From contig CAJJDP010000059.1 of NCBI GenBank assembly GCA_905182995.1, forward strand, positions 137,311 through 201,310: 64,000 bases of DNA, in the 5' to 3' direction. The position numbers and the translations under genes were made by a program. How positions within the stretch are numbered: position 1 is the stretch's first letter; each line of letters begins with the position of its first letter. Positions 49,414 to 61,700 of the stretch are shown one piece after another. The DNA is from Paramecium octaurelia (lineage: Eukaryota > Ciliophora > Oligohymenophorea > Peniculida > Parameciidae). The notes beneath the pieces were generated by a model, which was not told the DNA's origin, made no database searches, and worked only from the letters and a program-made list of their open reading frames with translations.

Positions 49414-50709
49414 ATGAATCTGTTATTTTGCTTATTTTTTTATGTCCTTTTTGTCCAATCCCTAATTAAAGAATTTAAGGCTAGCCAAAACTTTTTATTA
49501 ATTGAAATTTTCAGCGATGAATGGCCGGACATGAAAATCGAAGTAGTAGAAAACTTAGTTATTATGGGTGAAATTGCATAGGAAAGTACTCAATATTTAT
49601 CTATGTATTACAAACTCAAAATTGGAGTATAATATAAATTAGATATTTTTGTCTTGCCTGATAATAATGTTACTATTCAAGAGGTCCCTTAGAGAGATTG
49701 TCCAAATAATTGTTCCAATCAGGGAATCTGTTAAAATTTGCAATGCCAATGCCAATCTATGGCAGCAGGGTATAAAGTGCTGATATAAATGTAGAGATAG
49801 ATGCGAATTTGAAGTTGCGTAATTATATAATAGGACTCAATATTCTGTAAACTTAAAGTCACATTAAACATTGATTGTTGCAGTCTTTTATTATCAGTCT
49901 GAAATGATAGATGATTAAAAGTAATAGTTTATAAAATTTTGAGTTAGACAAGAAATTTCCAAATTTAGTCATCTTCCTCTATAAATTCACAGATTTTTCT
50001 ACTTTACCCTTTTTAAAGTCCTTAATCAAATATGGTTGACAGCAAATTGATCTACGAGGGGTAGTTGACATCAATTCCTTAGGAAATCGATTATTCTAGT
50101 AAGTTCTAAAGGTATCATATTGAAGCCAGTTACTTTACTTTTCTCTTAGTATTGAAAAACAAGAATTCTGAGAATTCAGATGTCGTTCTTAAATATCAGC
50201 TATTGGATAACGATTAAAAATTCCAAGATTTTATTTTGGTCGCAATTCTGAGTGTAATTTCCTTCATCATATTGCTGATTATAATTTATATAGTTAGAAG
50301 AAGGTGTTAATATTTATCATAGAGTAAAATCAAAGAAAATCAGGAGGAGGATTTCTCAGATAACATTCCAATCTAATTGATGCCGATAGTAAATCCAGTC
50401 AAAGATCAAGATTGTGTAATTTGTTTAGATCCATTAGATGATAGGTTGTGTAGATAAACTCCATGCAAACATATCATGCATGATAACTGTTTAAAATAAT
50501 GGATTTAAAAATAGTTGAGTTGTCCCATGTGTAGGGAAACATTTAACGATGTAGAATACATACCCAGAGTCTTCAAGTCAAGAAATCAGACTTCCAATAC
50601 ATTAATTCTCAGTCACCAAGGCCAATCTATTGTATAAAGTGAACGTAATTCAGTTCGTTCTATGATCATCACTCGTACAAGATAAAGTAGATTGGCTGTG
50701 TTTTAATGA
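49414..50709 (+). CDS. Single-pass membrane RING-H2 E3 ligase with EGF-like ectodomain
   Basis: About 415 residues; a 25-nt intron is clear, and a 23-nt intron near 49920 restores the frame. A signal peptide (MNLLFCLFFYVLFVQSLI) is followed by an ectodomain with an EGF-like cysteine run (DCPNNCSNQGICQNLQCQC ... RCEF). A single TM segment (ILVAILSVISFIILLIIIYI) ends in RRRC. The cytoplasmic part carries a RING-H2 finger: CVICLDPL, C-x-H-x2-H in CKHIMHDNCLKQW, and CPMC. This order resembles membrane RING ligases of the GRAIL/RNF13 type, though the PA domain is replaced here by another ectodomain. It probably ubiquitinates membrane proteins along the secretory or endosomal route. Confidence 0.85.
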
Positions 50710-50860
50710 AATATGATAATTATCATAAATCTTCTAAGATTTTACATGTACTTGTTAATTATTCAATCTATTATTTATATGGATTCAATAAATTTATATG
50801 ACTAATTTAATATATTTCTACATTCACTACTAAACATTAAATAAATTAAAATCTTTTTTA

Positions 50861-51415
50861 ATGCCTCCTAAAGTTGACCCAAACGAAGTCAGATTGATCA
50901 ATATTAAAGTCTTCGGAGGAGAAGGTGGTCCAGCATCAACCCTTGCTCCAAAGTTGGGACCTCTCGGTCTTGTAATTATAATTGCATAATATAAAAACAG
51001 AATCCTAAATAAGTTGGTGATAAAATTATTGCAGAAAGTGGAAAATGGAAGGGTATCAGAGTTATGGTCAACTTGAGATGCCAGAACAGAAATGCAGATG
51101 TCACAGTCATCCCTACATCAAGTGCATTATTAATCAAAGAAATTGGAGTATAAAATATTCACAAATTAATTTATTAAGGGTTATGAAAGAGACAGAAAGA
51201 AAACCAAGAATGTTAAACACAATGGAAATTTGACACTCGAATAAGTCATCAAAGTGGCCAGAGCTGTAGAAGAGAAGTCTCTTGCCAAGACCTTCACAGG
51301 AACAGTCAAATAAGTGTTGGGCACTGCATAATCTCTTGGTGCTACAGTTGATGGACAACCAGTCAAAGCAATAATTGGAAAGATTAATTCTGGTGAACTT
51401 AAAGTTGAAAAATGA
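50861..51415 (+). CDS. RPL12: Large-subunit ribosomal protein L12 (uL11)
   Basis: 164 residues from three exons; introns at 50972-51000 (29 nt) and 51148-51178 (31 nt) give an exact frame. The sequence follows eukaryotic L12: [95 protein letters not shown] and the C-terminal [19 protein letters not shown]. It forms the base of the ribosomal stalk and helps recruit translation factors. Size is that of the family (about 165). Confidence 0.96.
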
Positions 51416-51827
51416 TAGTGAATATTAATTATTTCATATTATACACAAAATAATAATATCATCAGTTAAAAAAAAATTTAATAGGATTTTTCAATTGACC
51501 ACTACTCTTAAAGTTAATCTATCTAATTGTCTCCCTAAATTGCTTTAATTCTTCTATATAAATTATAGTAAGTATATGTAATTATATATATCATTATTTG
51601 ATGTTTCAAAATAATTATTTTATTAAATTTTCTAACTCTATTTTTAATTTTCATTCAATATCTTAGAGATACTCAAAAGCCAATATAAGTCTGATCGTAA
51701 TCAAAGTTTAGACATCTTTAATTTATTTGGAGGGGGGGAATGAGATAATTATTCCTATTTATTAATTAAATAATAAGAATTAGAGATTAAATGATTTGTA
51801 AAATTTATGAATAATCAAAGAGGAAGT
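51416..51827. other. Intergenic region between convergent genes
   Basis: About 410 bp, A/T-rich, with a G-run (eight or more G near 51730) that is unusual for this window. No coding frame is seen. Confidence 0.4.
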
Positions 51828-52400
51828 TCACATTTTCATTTATCTATATTATTCATTAAGTGTTTTCAGAATTCTAAACTTATTTTTTTCATCATCTTCA
51901 ACATCTTCTTGATTTTCTGAGATAAGGTCTGTCAAAAATTGCTTATTCTTGCTTATTAAAAAAGTGGGCTAATTCTTTTCTTTACAACGAAAACATGAAA
52001 GGTTTAAAGTAGAGAATTACTGACTGGGGTGATCCTAAGAAGAAATCAGATTCATTTCTTAATTAAATGTATCTAGTGCTGATGCATTATCCAGAAGGTT
52101 CATGATTTTAAGTTTATTTTATTCTAATATTCTTGTTATGGCTTATTCTTGGCTATTTGATAAATTCATATGCTGTTCTTCTGCAATTAACTTTTAGAAT
52201 TCATGTTACTCCACGCTTATTTTTGTCAGGTTTGAATGCCTAGATGATATATATTTATACGGATCATCAACTACAAATAACATAAATTGAAATGTTTAAT
52301 TCAAAACCTTATCCCTTTTAACCTTCTTATTTATCCGACCCTGTTTTTTATAAACTTAATATATAGCTTTAATAGTAGAAGCATTGTGTCCTGTTATCAT
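51828..52400 (-). CDS. Helix-turn-helix domain protein, function unknown
   Basis: 190 residues, single exon, from an ATG at 52400 to TGA 51828-51830. The frame is open for another 60 bases upstream, until a TGA at 52461. The N-terminus reads MITGHNASTIKAIYQVYKKQ followed by GRINKKVKRDKV. This is a helix-turn-helix of the type found at the start of Tc1/mariner and IS630 transposases (a 'G.s.sTV..i...y...G.i.kk' pattern). No DDE catalytic domain follows; the rest is acidic and helical, with CFRCKEKNQ near the end. It may be a host gene derived from, or merely resembling, a transposase N-terminus. The assignment rests on a short motif. Confidence 0.5.
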
Positions 52401-52460
52401 TGAAACCTTAATAATACTATCCCATATAGACTTACATGTGAAGTTGAGTACTTGTATTCC

Positions 52461-54576
52461 TCAATATAATTAATTATTAAAGCTCTCTCGGAGGAGTTTA
52501 TACTTTGATATTTTTATCTTAAAGCTTTCTATTTTTTAATTTTCATCATAAAATAAATCTCTACATAGAAGTAGCAAATATTGCAATCTCAAAGAATTTT
52601 CACTATTTAACTTCTGACCTATAATAGCCAATAACAAAACTCCATATTTGAAACTCAATTTACTGAAACAGTTACAAATTGTAATAAAATTAAATCGCAT
52701 TAGAATGCTCCTAAAGTTTGAATTTGGTGTATCAAGAATGACTGTAAATAAATTTGTTAATTTTCTTTTCTTTATTTTAGTTATTTCAACCATGATATAT
52801 TATTGGAAACTAATTTAAAATTTTTAACTAAAAAGAAAAAATATGTGCACTTTGATATTTGATAAAATGAGAATTTAGTGATTCTAAATATGAAATTTAC
52901 CCTCCATTGTTTATATTGATTATCATAAACTGAAACTCCTATTATTGGAATAATTTACTTGTCTAAATATTAAATACTCTTTGAAGAAATCTAACAACAT
53001 ATATAGTAGCTTTGGATTCGATGATTACAATATTACATTAATAATACAATTTTTGTAAGGTTGCTTTGAATTATACTAATAGCTTTTTATATATGATTGA
53101 TTTATTTTCGCTTAAGAAATTACTACATTAATGGACATTAATAGAGTTCAACAGTTAGTTTTACGTTAAAACCATGAAATAGTAGTACCTTATAATTTTA
53201 CCATAATTAGTTGAAATTTAATTGGGGATGATCTTATCGTAATTTGTAGTTCAACATTGCATTCTTTCACTTAAAAATCATAGTGTTAATTTCTTAATAG
53301 CTCAAGAGAAAAGCAGCAACAAGCCAATGATTATTCTATATCTGAGCAAAACTAAGAGGCTCTGCAAAGTAATTATTATATATATAATTAATTAATCAAA
53401 ATTGATAAATAATTTATGAATTTATAATTAGTCAGCATCATTGAATAGGAAATCAATATAAATAATTTTGTTAAATAGTTGAAAATAACAAGAATGATGT
53501 AAAGTTGTAAGTAAAATGTGAAAGTATATTTTATTCTAAATCCACTCAATCTCAAAATATTGTCATTCCGTTCATATTCTTTTAATCATCTTTTAACAGT
53601 GATCAGAAGTCTTGTTCATCAGTTCTTCCCTTTAAGACAATACAAACTATTAACTGATATATATAATTAAAACAATATAATTTTTTCATAAAAAAAATAC
53701 TCGTTTTCTTCAATTATTCTCAATTTTTAATATTATGAACTGAATTCTCAGATTCTGTATGATACCATTTAATAATAGAAAAATACAAAAGTTAATATCA
53801 TTAACCTCAATAAATTTTGATTAGAAACTCTTGGAACTATATTAAATCAAAATATAAATATTTCCTATCCTCTCTTGAAATGCATGTGTGCAGATAATTT
53901 GATATTTGACTTCATTATCTTATTTAACATAACTTTTAAATAAGATGGATTAAACTCCTGCCTTTTTGGGTATTGAGTTGAATAATTTCAACTATTTTTA
54001 ATACAAAATTTTATTATCTTTATAATTGATAAAAAATTACTTATCTATTAAATTCGAAAACCCTTTATTTAGGATTCTAATTATCAGGGAGTGATAAATA
54101 TTCTTAGATGAAAAAATCTTCTAACCAAAGAAAATTTTATTTGCTTAAAGGAGAGGACTTCCTTTTAGGCAAATTTACTAATTTATTTGTAGGAAATAGC
54201 TTAACCTCTTCATAAAATTCGATTCCTGTGTTAAATTTTATTGACTGTAATAATCATAATCTGATTTATTCTAGATATTTAAAGTGATTATAAATTTTAT
54301 TTTATATAAATTTCATATAAATTTCATATAAATGATATTTCTATCAAAATGAGAAATAATAATTTGCCAATTACAATATCAGCAGAGCTGATTCATGATT
54401 ACATTTTTAATTCTGATGACCGAATTTCTATTCCCCAATTTAACCATTTTATAATATATTCAATAGATAGTATTATAAAATTAAAGATAAAATTAGAATG
54501 ATGCTTATTTTGAAGCTTGATCATTTATTAATTACTTATTTTGTTAATAATAATTATTTTTAATGATTTTATGATT
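52461..54576. other. Long gene-poor interval
   Basis: About 2.1 kb with no gene I can support. A minus-strand run at 52536-52793 (MVEITKIKKRKLTNLF...) is open and somewhat hydrophobic but matches nothing and ends at a TGA before the HTH gene. Much of 52,800-54,570 is homopolymer-rich and full of TGA in all frames. A tandem repetition of an ATTTCATATAA-type unit is visible near 54305-54335. Such an empty interval is long for a macronuclear Paramecium chromosome. Confidence 0.4.
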
Positions 54577-55627
54577 TCATAATTAAACTGCTTATTTTTG
54601 GAATATATTTTAAGCTTTGCTGACATCACCTGTAGTGAACAAATTTTATAGATTGTTGACATCTAATTTCTATAATAAATTAAAAAATTTTAACTTAATG
54701 TTCTCCTAACACCGAATCATCAACAACAAGACTGTAATTTCCATAATATTACAGGATCTTTTATACTTTATTAAGATTATCACCACCTGTAAACACTGTA
54801 TTATATCCTCTCTCCAATCCTCCAACAACTATTTTTATAAATCAATACTTTATACCAATAGAGAAATTTGTAACAGTTTAAGGATCTCCAGATATGATAA
54901 CATGTTGTGATCCAGATACCTTTTCACTCAATTTCACCAAGTCTTAATAAGAATAACTCTATAATTGTCCATTCTTGATCGCAGCTGCAATTGGACCAGT
55001 GCTTGATGGAAGTGAAAGCCTATTAAAATTTCTTGAAGCATAAACTAGAGATTCCTAATTATTCATTATTTTTATACTCTGAATTTATAAGTGCCTGGGT
55101 AAGAATAGAATCCAGTATGAATTAACCATTTAAGATTGCTAAATTTGCTACTTTTTAGAATCTAACCAGATTAAGCTTAAAAATTAATAAATCGAATTTA
55201 TTACTTTATGAAGTCTCTGGCACTAGATTTTTAAGTACTTCAATAAATTTAGTCTCGCCTATCAATTGATTTGGAGAAAAAACAATCCCTTTAGGATTAA
55301 TAACTCCAATAGTATTTTCAATCTCATTTTGATCATTAGATCTGAATGGTATTACTGTAACTCCAGCTTTTGCAGCTCCCACAAAAGCAGCAGCTGCTTC
55401 ACTAGTGTTCGATCTGCCCAATAAGAACAATAATTTATCCCCTTGTTTCCAACCTTGCTCTATTAATCCATATGCAAATGCACTTGAATGGGTCTCAAAA
55501 TACAATTAACCTTTACATCAAATTCTCCAAATGTCCAAGTGAGATTTTAATTCTCAAATCTGAATCCATTTTTCAGAGGATTGGCTTTAGCCAAATTTGA
55601 GAATCCTTATTAAATGGATCGTAACAT
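54577..55627 (-). CDS. Short AMP-binding-like protein lacking the ATP motif
   Basis: 307 residues after five introns (23, 29, 23, 27 and 25 nt), which give an exact frame. The first 120 residues follow the N-terminal part of acyl-CoA synthetases: FRFENQNLTWTFGEFD, SSAFAYGLIEQGWKQGDKLL, FLLGRSNTSEAAAAFVGAAK and VINPKGIVFSPNQ. The middle has IHTGFYSYPGTYKFRESLVY. The P-loop SGTTGxPKG and the later adenylation motifs are absent. Instead a different C-terminal part follows (QHVIISGDPQTVTNFSIVVG, LDVNNLQNLFTTGDVSKAQN). The protein is half the usual length. It therefore cannot be a normal acyl-CoA synthetase, yet the intact frame and splice sites argue against a pseudogene. It may be a binding protein or a subunit. 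Confidence 0.75.
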
Positions 55628-56514
55628 TAATTATATAATAATTATTATTATTATCTATTTAATATTTAAGTAATTAATATATTTTTGATAAACATTTATT
55701 TTTAAAGAAACTTTTCATAGATCAGGATGCTAATGTTGATTAATAATAATTATGTTGATGATGTTTTGAATTGACTCATAAATTTTTTATAATATCTCAA
55801 TAAACTGATGTTGATTATGACTCCAATCATATAAATATTTATTTATTAAGAATTTTCTACCATTATGAAATAAGGATTATTGTATACAAATCTTATGAGT
55901 GACCTTTACTTATCAATAACAAAATATTTCAGATTTAATCTCTCTTATTAATTGCCTTTATTACCAATTAAATTTAAAATCTCTGTCTTGGCTTCTAAAT
56001 TATTTATATACCTAAATATTTAAATAAAATTAGAAAATAATAATTTATGACTCAAACACCTCTTATTTCTGTCACCTCACTATAATTATTTTGAAAAACC
56101 GTTTAGGATGCTTTGAAATATCTTTGATATATCACGATTAGACTCAATTCGATTCTATTTAAGTAACTTGTGTTAGGGACCAACGAAAATTATTTTCAAG
56201 ATAATCCCGAAAGGTTACTAGATTAAAACCTAGCCAGCACTTGAATTTTTCTGAATCTATCAAACAATTAAGAATAAAGATATTCTAGTATTATTTTAGC
56301 ATTGAATCACAACTAAATTTGGTTTATTATGATCAGTATAAATATTAGTATATATTAAAAATTGGATTATTCTTTTCTGCTAAAATTAATTACGATCCAT
56401 TGTCGTATTAATTACTTATGAGTGGTTCAAATCAAATTAATGTGGTCGATTTAAGATAATTTTTTAAGAATGCACTCAGAATCGTTTTAATTAATTAATC
56501 TTGTTTTTTATACT
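55628..56514. other. Gene-free interval
   Basis: About 890 bp of A/T-rich sequence between the AMP-binding-like gene and the repeated 5' end of the PAS membrane gene. No coding frame or RNA gene is seen. Confidence 0.4.
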
Positions 56515-57571
56515 ATGAAAAGGTTCCTTTTAAAAATAAAGGCATTTTATATCAAAGACTTCTTATATATCAAAGAATCTAGGAAGACAACTTATAAATT
56601 GGCTGTTTTATTGATACTCTTAGAAAACCTTTAAATGCTATCCATATACACACACAATTTGACTACAATATAGTACGAACAATTTCCAAATTAAGTTAGA
56701 TCCATGATAAATTATGTTAAGTAAATCAGATAATCTATATATATAAGGATATACACTTTATTTGAAAACTCTATTACTGCAAAAATTATAAGTGTTATTA
56801 TTGGATTTTCAATAACATCCTTATTGATGCTTAAAATGCTTTTGTTAATACTCAGCTAGGATTAATCTCTAAAATCGAAGTTAAATCTTCTTGATTTACC
56901 ATTAACACAGGTAAAAATAACAAAAATATTAGAAAAAATAAATTTATCATTTTGAGGAATGTTGGCTATCAACCTTGCTTTCCTGGTATATTCAAATTAA
57001 TCTTGAGGTTCTGTAAATACCCCTGCTTTTTTGCGCAATTAGCCTGATCTCAGATCTGATTAGCCATAGTATTAATTATTTTGATATAGACAATCTAACC
57101 GGATTTGAAGAATTTGGATTGCTTCTCAGCTTCATCTTAATAATATAATAATTGTCATTAGGAACCCTCCTGCATTACCATTAATTCGAATACAGGATAA
57201 AAAATTATGATTTTTTAGGTAAAAAATAAGGTGTAAAAAATGACATTCTATATTTACTGAGACTATTGTAATATATTATCTCATGTATTTAGTATGATAT
57301 TTTTATCCGGAAGTATATCAGATGAAATTGTGATTCAAACTTTAGGATTATTTATAAATAGTATATAGACAATATATACATATAAATAACTAACCTACAT
57401 TGATCATAAAATACTATATATCTCCTTTAATATTAATTTTTTAATGCTGCTTTATCAGCTTGCATTAATATTATGTTAATTTGGATAATACAACATTAAA
57501 ATTAGTTTATCACTTTAACTTCTTTTACTTTATCCCTTGATCATCTTTTTACTTCATTAGCTATCTTTCAG
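56351..57571. repeat. Direct repeat B, copy 1 (1,221 bp)
   Basis: This block recurs without a visible difference at 57573-58793, offset 1,222 bases, with a single N at 57572 between them. It holds the promoter region and the first 1,057 bp of the PAS membrane gene. As with repeat A, the simplest explanation is an unmerged overlap between two contigs. Confidence 0.9.
56515..57571 (+). pseudogene. Duplicated 5' fragment of the PAS membrane gene
   Basis: Starts with the same ATG context and protein start (MKRFLLKIKAFYIKDFLYIK) as the full gene at 57737, and runs through the first membrane segments until the N at 57572. It is not a separate gene unless the repeat is real. Confidence 0.75.
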
Positions 57572-57572
57572 N

Positions 57573-58793
57573 TATATTAAAAATTGGATTATTCTTTTCT
57601 GCTAAAATTAATTACGATCCATTGTCGTATTAATTACTTATGAGTGGTTCAAATCAAATTAATGTGGTCGATTTAAGATAATTTTTTAAGAATGCACTCA
57701 GAATCGTTTTAATTAATTAATCTTGTTTTTTATACTATGAAAAGGTTCCTTTTAAAAATAAAGGCATTTTATATCAAAGACTTCTTATATATCAAAGAAT
57801 CTAGGAAGACAACTTATAAATTGGCTGTTTTATTGATACTCTTAGAAAACCTTTAAATGCTATCCATATACACACACAATTTGACTACAATATAGTACGA
57901 ACAATTTCCAAATTAAGTTAGATCCATGATAAATTATGTTAAGTAAATCAGATAATCTATATATATAAGGATATACACTTTATTTGAAAACTCTATTACT
58001 GCAAAAATTATAAGTGTTATTATTGGATTTTCAATAACATCCTTATTGATGCTTAAAATGCTTTTGTTAATACTCAGCTAGGATTAATCTCTAAAATCGA
58101 AGTTAAATCTTCTTGATTTACCATTAACACAGGTAAAAATAACAAAAATATTAGAAAAAATAAATTTATCATTTTGAGGAATGTTGGCTATCAACCTTGC
58201 TTTCCTGGTATATTCAAATTAATCTTGAGGTTCTGTAAATACCCCTGCTTTTTTGCGCAATTAGCCTGATCTCAGATCTGATTAGCCATAGTATTAATTA
58301 TTTTGATATAGACAATCTAACCGGATTTGAAGAATTTGGATTGCTTCTCAGCTTCATCTTAATAATATAATAATTGTCATTAGGAACCCTCCTGCATTAC
58401 CATTAATTCGAATACAGGATAAAAAATTATGATTTTTTAGGTAAAAAATAAGGTGTAAAAAATGACATTCTATATTTACTGAGACTATTGTAATATATTA
58501 TCTCATGTATTTAGTATGATATTTTTATCCGGAAGTATATCAGATGAAATTGTGATTCAAACTTTAGGATTATTTATAAATAGTATATAGACAATATATA
58601 CATATAAATAACTAACCTACATTGATCATAAAATACTATATATCTCCTTTAATATTAATTTTTTAATGCTGCTTTATCAGCTTGCATTAATATTATGTTA
58701 ATTTGGATAATACAACATTAAAATTAGTTTATCACTTTAACTTCTTTTACTTTATCCCTTGATCATCTTTTTACTTCATTAGCTATCTTTCAG
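57573..58793. repeat. Direct repeat B, copy 2 (1,221 bp)
   Basis: Second copy of 56351-57571. Its right end runs without a break into the rest of the PAS membrane gene, in the correct reading frame (LHQLSF|RQEWSN at the join), so this copy belongs to the intact gene. Confidence 0.9.
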
Positions 58794-61700
58794 ATAAGAG
58801 TGGAGTAATGAATTTAAGGACTAATAAGACTTTTTAAAATAGATGTATTGGAATACAAAATTATAGGTCTAATTTAAAAAGAGATAGTAACATTAGGATT
58901 AATAAAGACTATTTTAAATTTATACAATAGTTAGAACACATCTACAAGAATGTAAATAAATCAGAATGAGAAAAATATTAAAAAACTCTACTTATACATA
59001 AAAATGCTTTTGCTCAAGTTTTTAAAATCAAAACTCTATCTAAAATATTGAATAATGTAAGGAATTTTTGAAATTATGGTTGGGCTAAGTAATCGAGGAT
59101 GATTTAAAGGAGGATGGTACTATTTAGAAAACACTAACATACATATGCTATCTAAATGACATAAAAAAGGCACCTATTTCTGCAATTTATGAAGTAATTA
59201 GAATTTCGAATGTTGAAAAAGTATATATTTTTGATTACATAGCTTTCTTTGAGATTGTAGTCGATCATACACTAACTTTAAGAGAATTCATTATAAAGAT
59301 TTAATTAATTAATAAAGAAGGAAAACTTAGTAAATTAAATATTTGACTTTAAAAAAGCTTGTTTATTTGAAGAATCATTAAAAGTTTTAAAACTGAATTT
59401 TTTTCTTATCGTCAAACAAGAAATTGTAATGATTATAATAAATATAAGGAATTTTATGAAGTTCTCTTTTCCCCCATTATAAATGCAAAAGCTGTTTAGG
59501 ATAAAGGATTAGTATTAGTGGCCAATATTAATCATTTAGAAAATTAAATTTAACTAATTTTCAGAACAAATCCTTAAAATGGAGAATGCGATACTATTTA
59601 TAAGTTATTTTAAAAATACATAAATTACAACAAGACAAGGCCAAAATAATATAGAAGGGATGGTTAGTTGACGGCTGAATTTATTCAATCAGTGGATAAA
59701 ATTATTTATGATTAACATAGCTGCGTAGTTCAAATTACTTTACTCTAACCAAGAGGGGATGTAATTAGATATACAAGATCATTTTAATAATTAATTGAGT
59801 TTAAAGATGATGAGATACTGAATTAAAATATTAAGAATTTTATCCCTTCAATTATTGCAAATGGCCATGATTAATATTTAAATAATTTTGTTGAGACTGG
59901 AAGAATTAATGTTTTAAAAAGAGAATTAAGAATTATTTTGGTTAAATTAAAATCAGGGTTTGTTATTCCTATCAATACTAGATTGAGAATTGAAGTAAAT
60001 CCATTGGAATTTGGAGCGTAGGCTCTTATGACATCAGTTAACTAGACATATGGTTATTTGATGCTTAATGAATAAGGATAAGTTGAAGAAATAACAAAGA
60101 ATATATATGAAGATACATTTTACTAATATTTAGGATTAGATTTAGATGCTGTTAAAGGATTAGATTTTTTACTTTTGATTCCTGAGTTATCAAAGATTTG
60201 GTAAAGTTTATTTGATGAAAACTTTGATAAGTTAGACTTATATTAAGAAGGAGAATTGGTCATCCCAATCATTGAAAAACAAACTCATTCATCAATATTT
60301 TCATAGAATTATGGAAACAAATAATAACAAAACAAAAGACTAGGAGAGTATATGAACAAGTTTCCAGAAAGTGCCATTAAATCTTAGGTTAATTTTCATC
60401 TCACAAGTCTCACTACAATTAATTTAAGGTAATGCATTTGATTATTCAAAAATAGAGTAGTTATAATAGAAATTCCAGAGTATCGATAAACCATTAACAA
60501 ATAGTATTAAAATTCATTATAGCTAATATAAGTTAAGCAATCTTAGTCATAAAATGATGTCATATATCAATCAGGATTACCTAGCTACAAATCACCTTTG
60601 TATACTCCTGCTCCATCTAAAACTTTGATGAATGAATGTGATTTAGAATCTGATTATCTAATTGAAGAAAGAAAAATGGTAGAAGAATTTAAGAATTAAT
60701 TAGCTTCACTTACTAGGAATAACTCAATCTAAAATAATTATTTGAAAGCACTTATAAATTAAGAATAATAATGTTAGATCTCAACAGATATTAAAATTAT
60801 TATGCCTTCAAATATTACATCATGTAAAGGCGAAGAGCTTGAACAGAAATAACTTCAACAAGAACATTTCTTGAAATAATAATAAAATGGATCTGTTGGC
60901 ACTAAGTCTTCTTAAAACAATAACAATTCAATTAAGTTATAAATAAGTAATTGCTTATAAAACAATAAATAATTGAATTTTAGGATTAAATCTTTTTTAT
61001 TCATATTTTATTCGCTATTGCTTGTTGGGTTTATTCTAAACTTTTGTCTTTTGTTAATTAATTTTGAAAAAGTGGATAACAATGTAAATTTTGAAAGTTT
61101 GCCCTATAAATTTTCTTACTACTACAATGAATTTGTTATTGCAAAAGTATATCAATCATCAAATGAGTTTAACTTTAATAATCTTCTCCAAGTCTCAATA
61201 AATTATTATCAATTAAATTAGAAATATGTTGATAAAACAGTCTCTCTTATGCCTTTCATCGATACAATAAATTAATAAACCATGAAAAGAAGAATCATAA
61301 ACCTTCTATAATAAATGTCGGAGGCTTATCATAGTAATTCAAGTATAACTATTGAGGATTTCTTTAATAACACATATGCTTTTCATATTCTATTAGATGA
61401 ATTTGATGGTGCTAATTCTCTTTTGTAAATTTAGGGTCTCCTTAATTTGTAACTTAATAATAACAATATTTAGGTTTATTTTTGAAGAAGTAACAATATT
61501 TTTACTATTAATTTGGTATGCTTATTTTTACATCTCAATTCTAAAGGTGAAGGTATCATTTTATAAATTATTTTGTACTTTTTCAAGAGATTTTATCAAA
61601 GATTAATTTATCTAATTTCATTCATTGCATAATTAAATAAGTCATTCCAAATTTAAAAATAGTGAGACTAACGAAGAATCATTTGAAGCATCTATGATAA

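Noticed and set aside
52536..52793. 85-codon minus-strand ORF (MVEITKIKKRKLTNLF...)
   Set aside because: It ends at a TGA before the HTH gene, cannot be joined to it by a normal short intron, and resembles no family. It may be part of a relic, but there is not enough support to call a gene.
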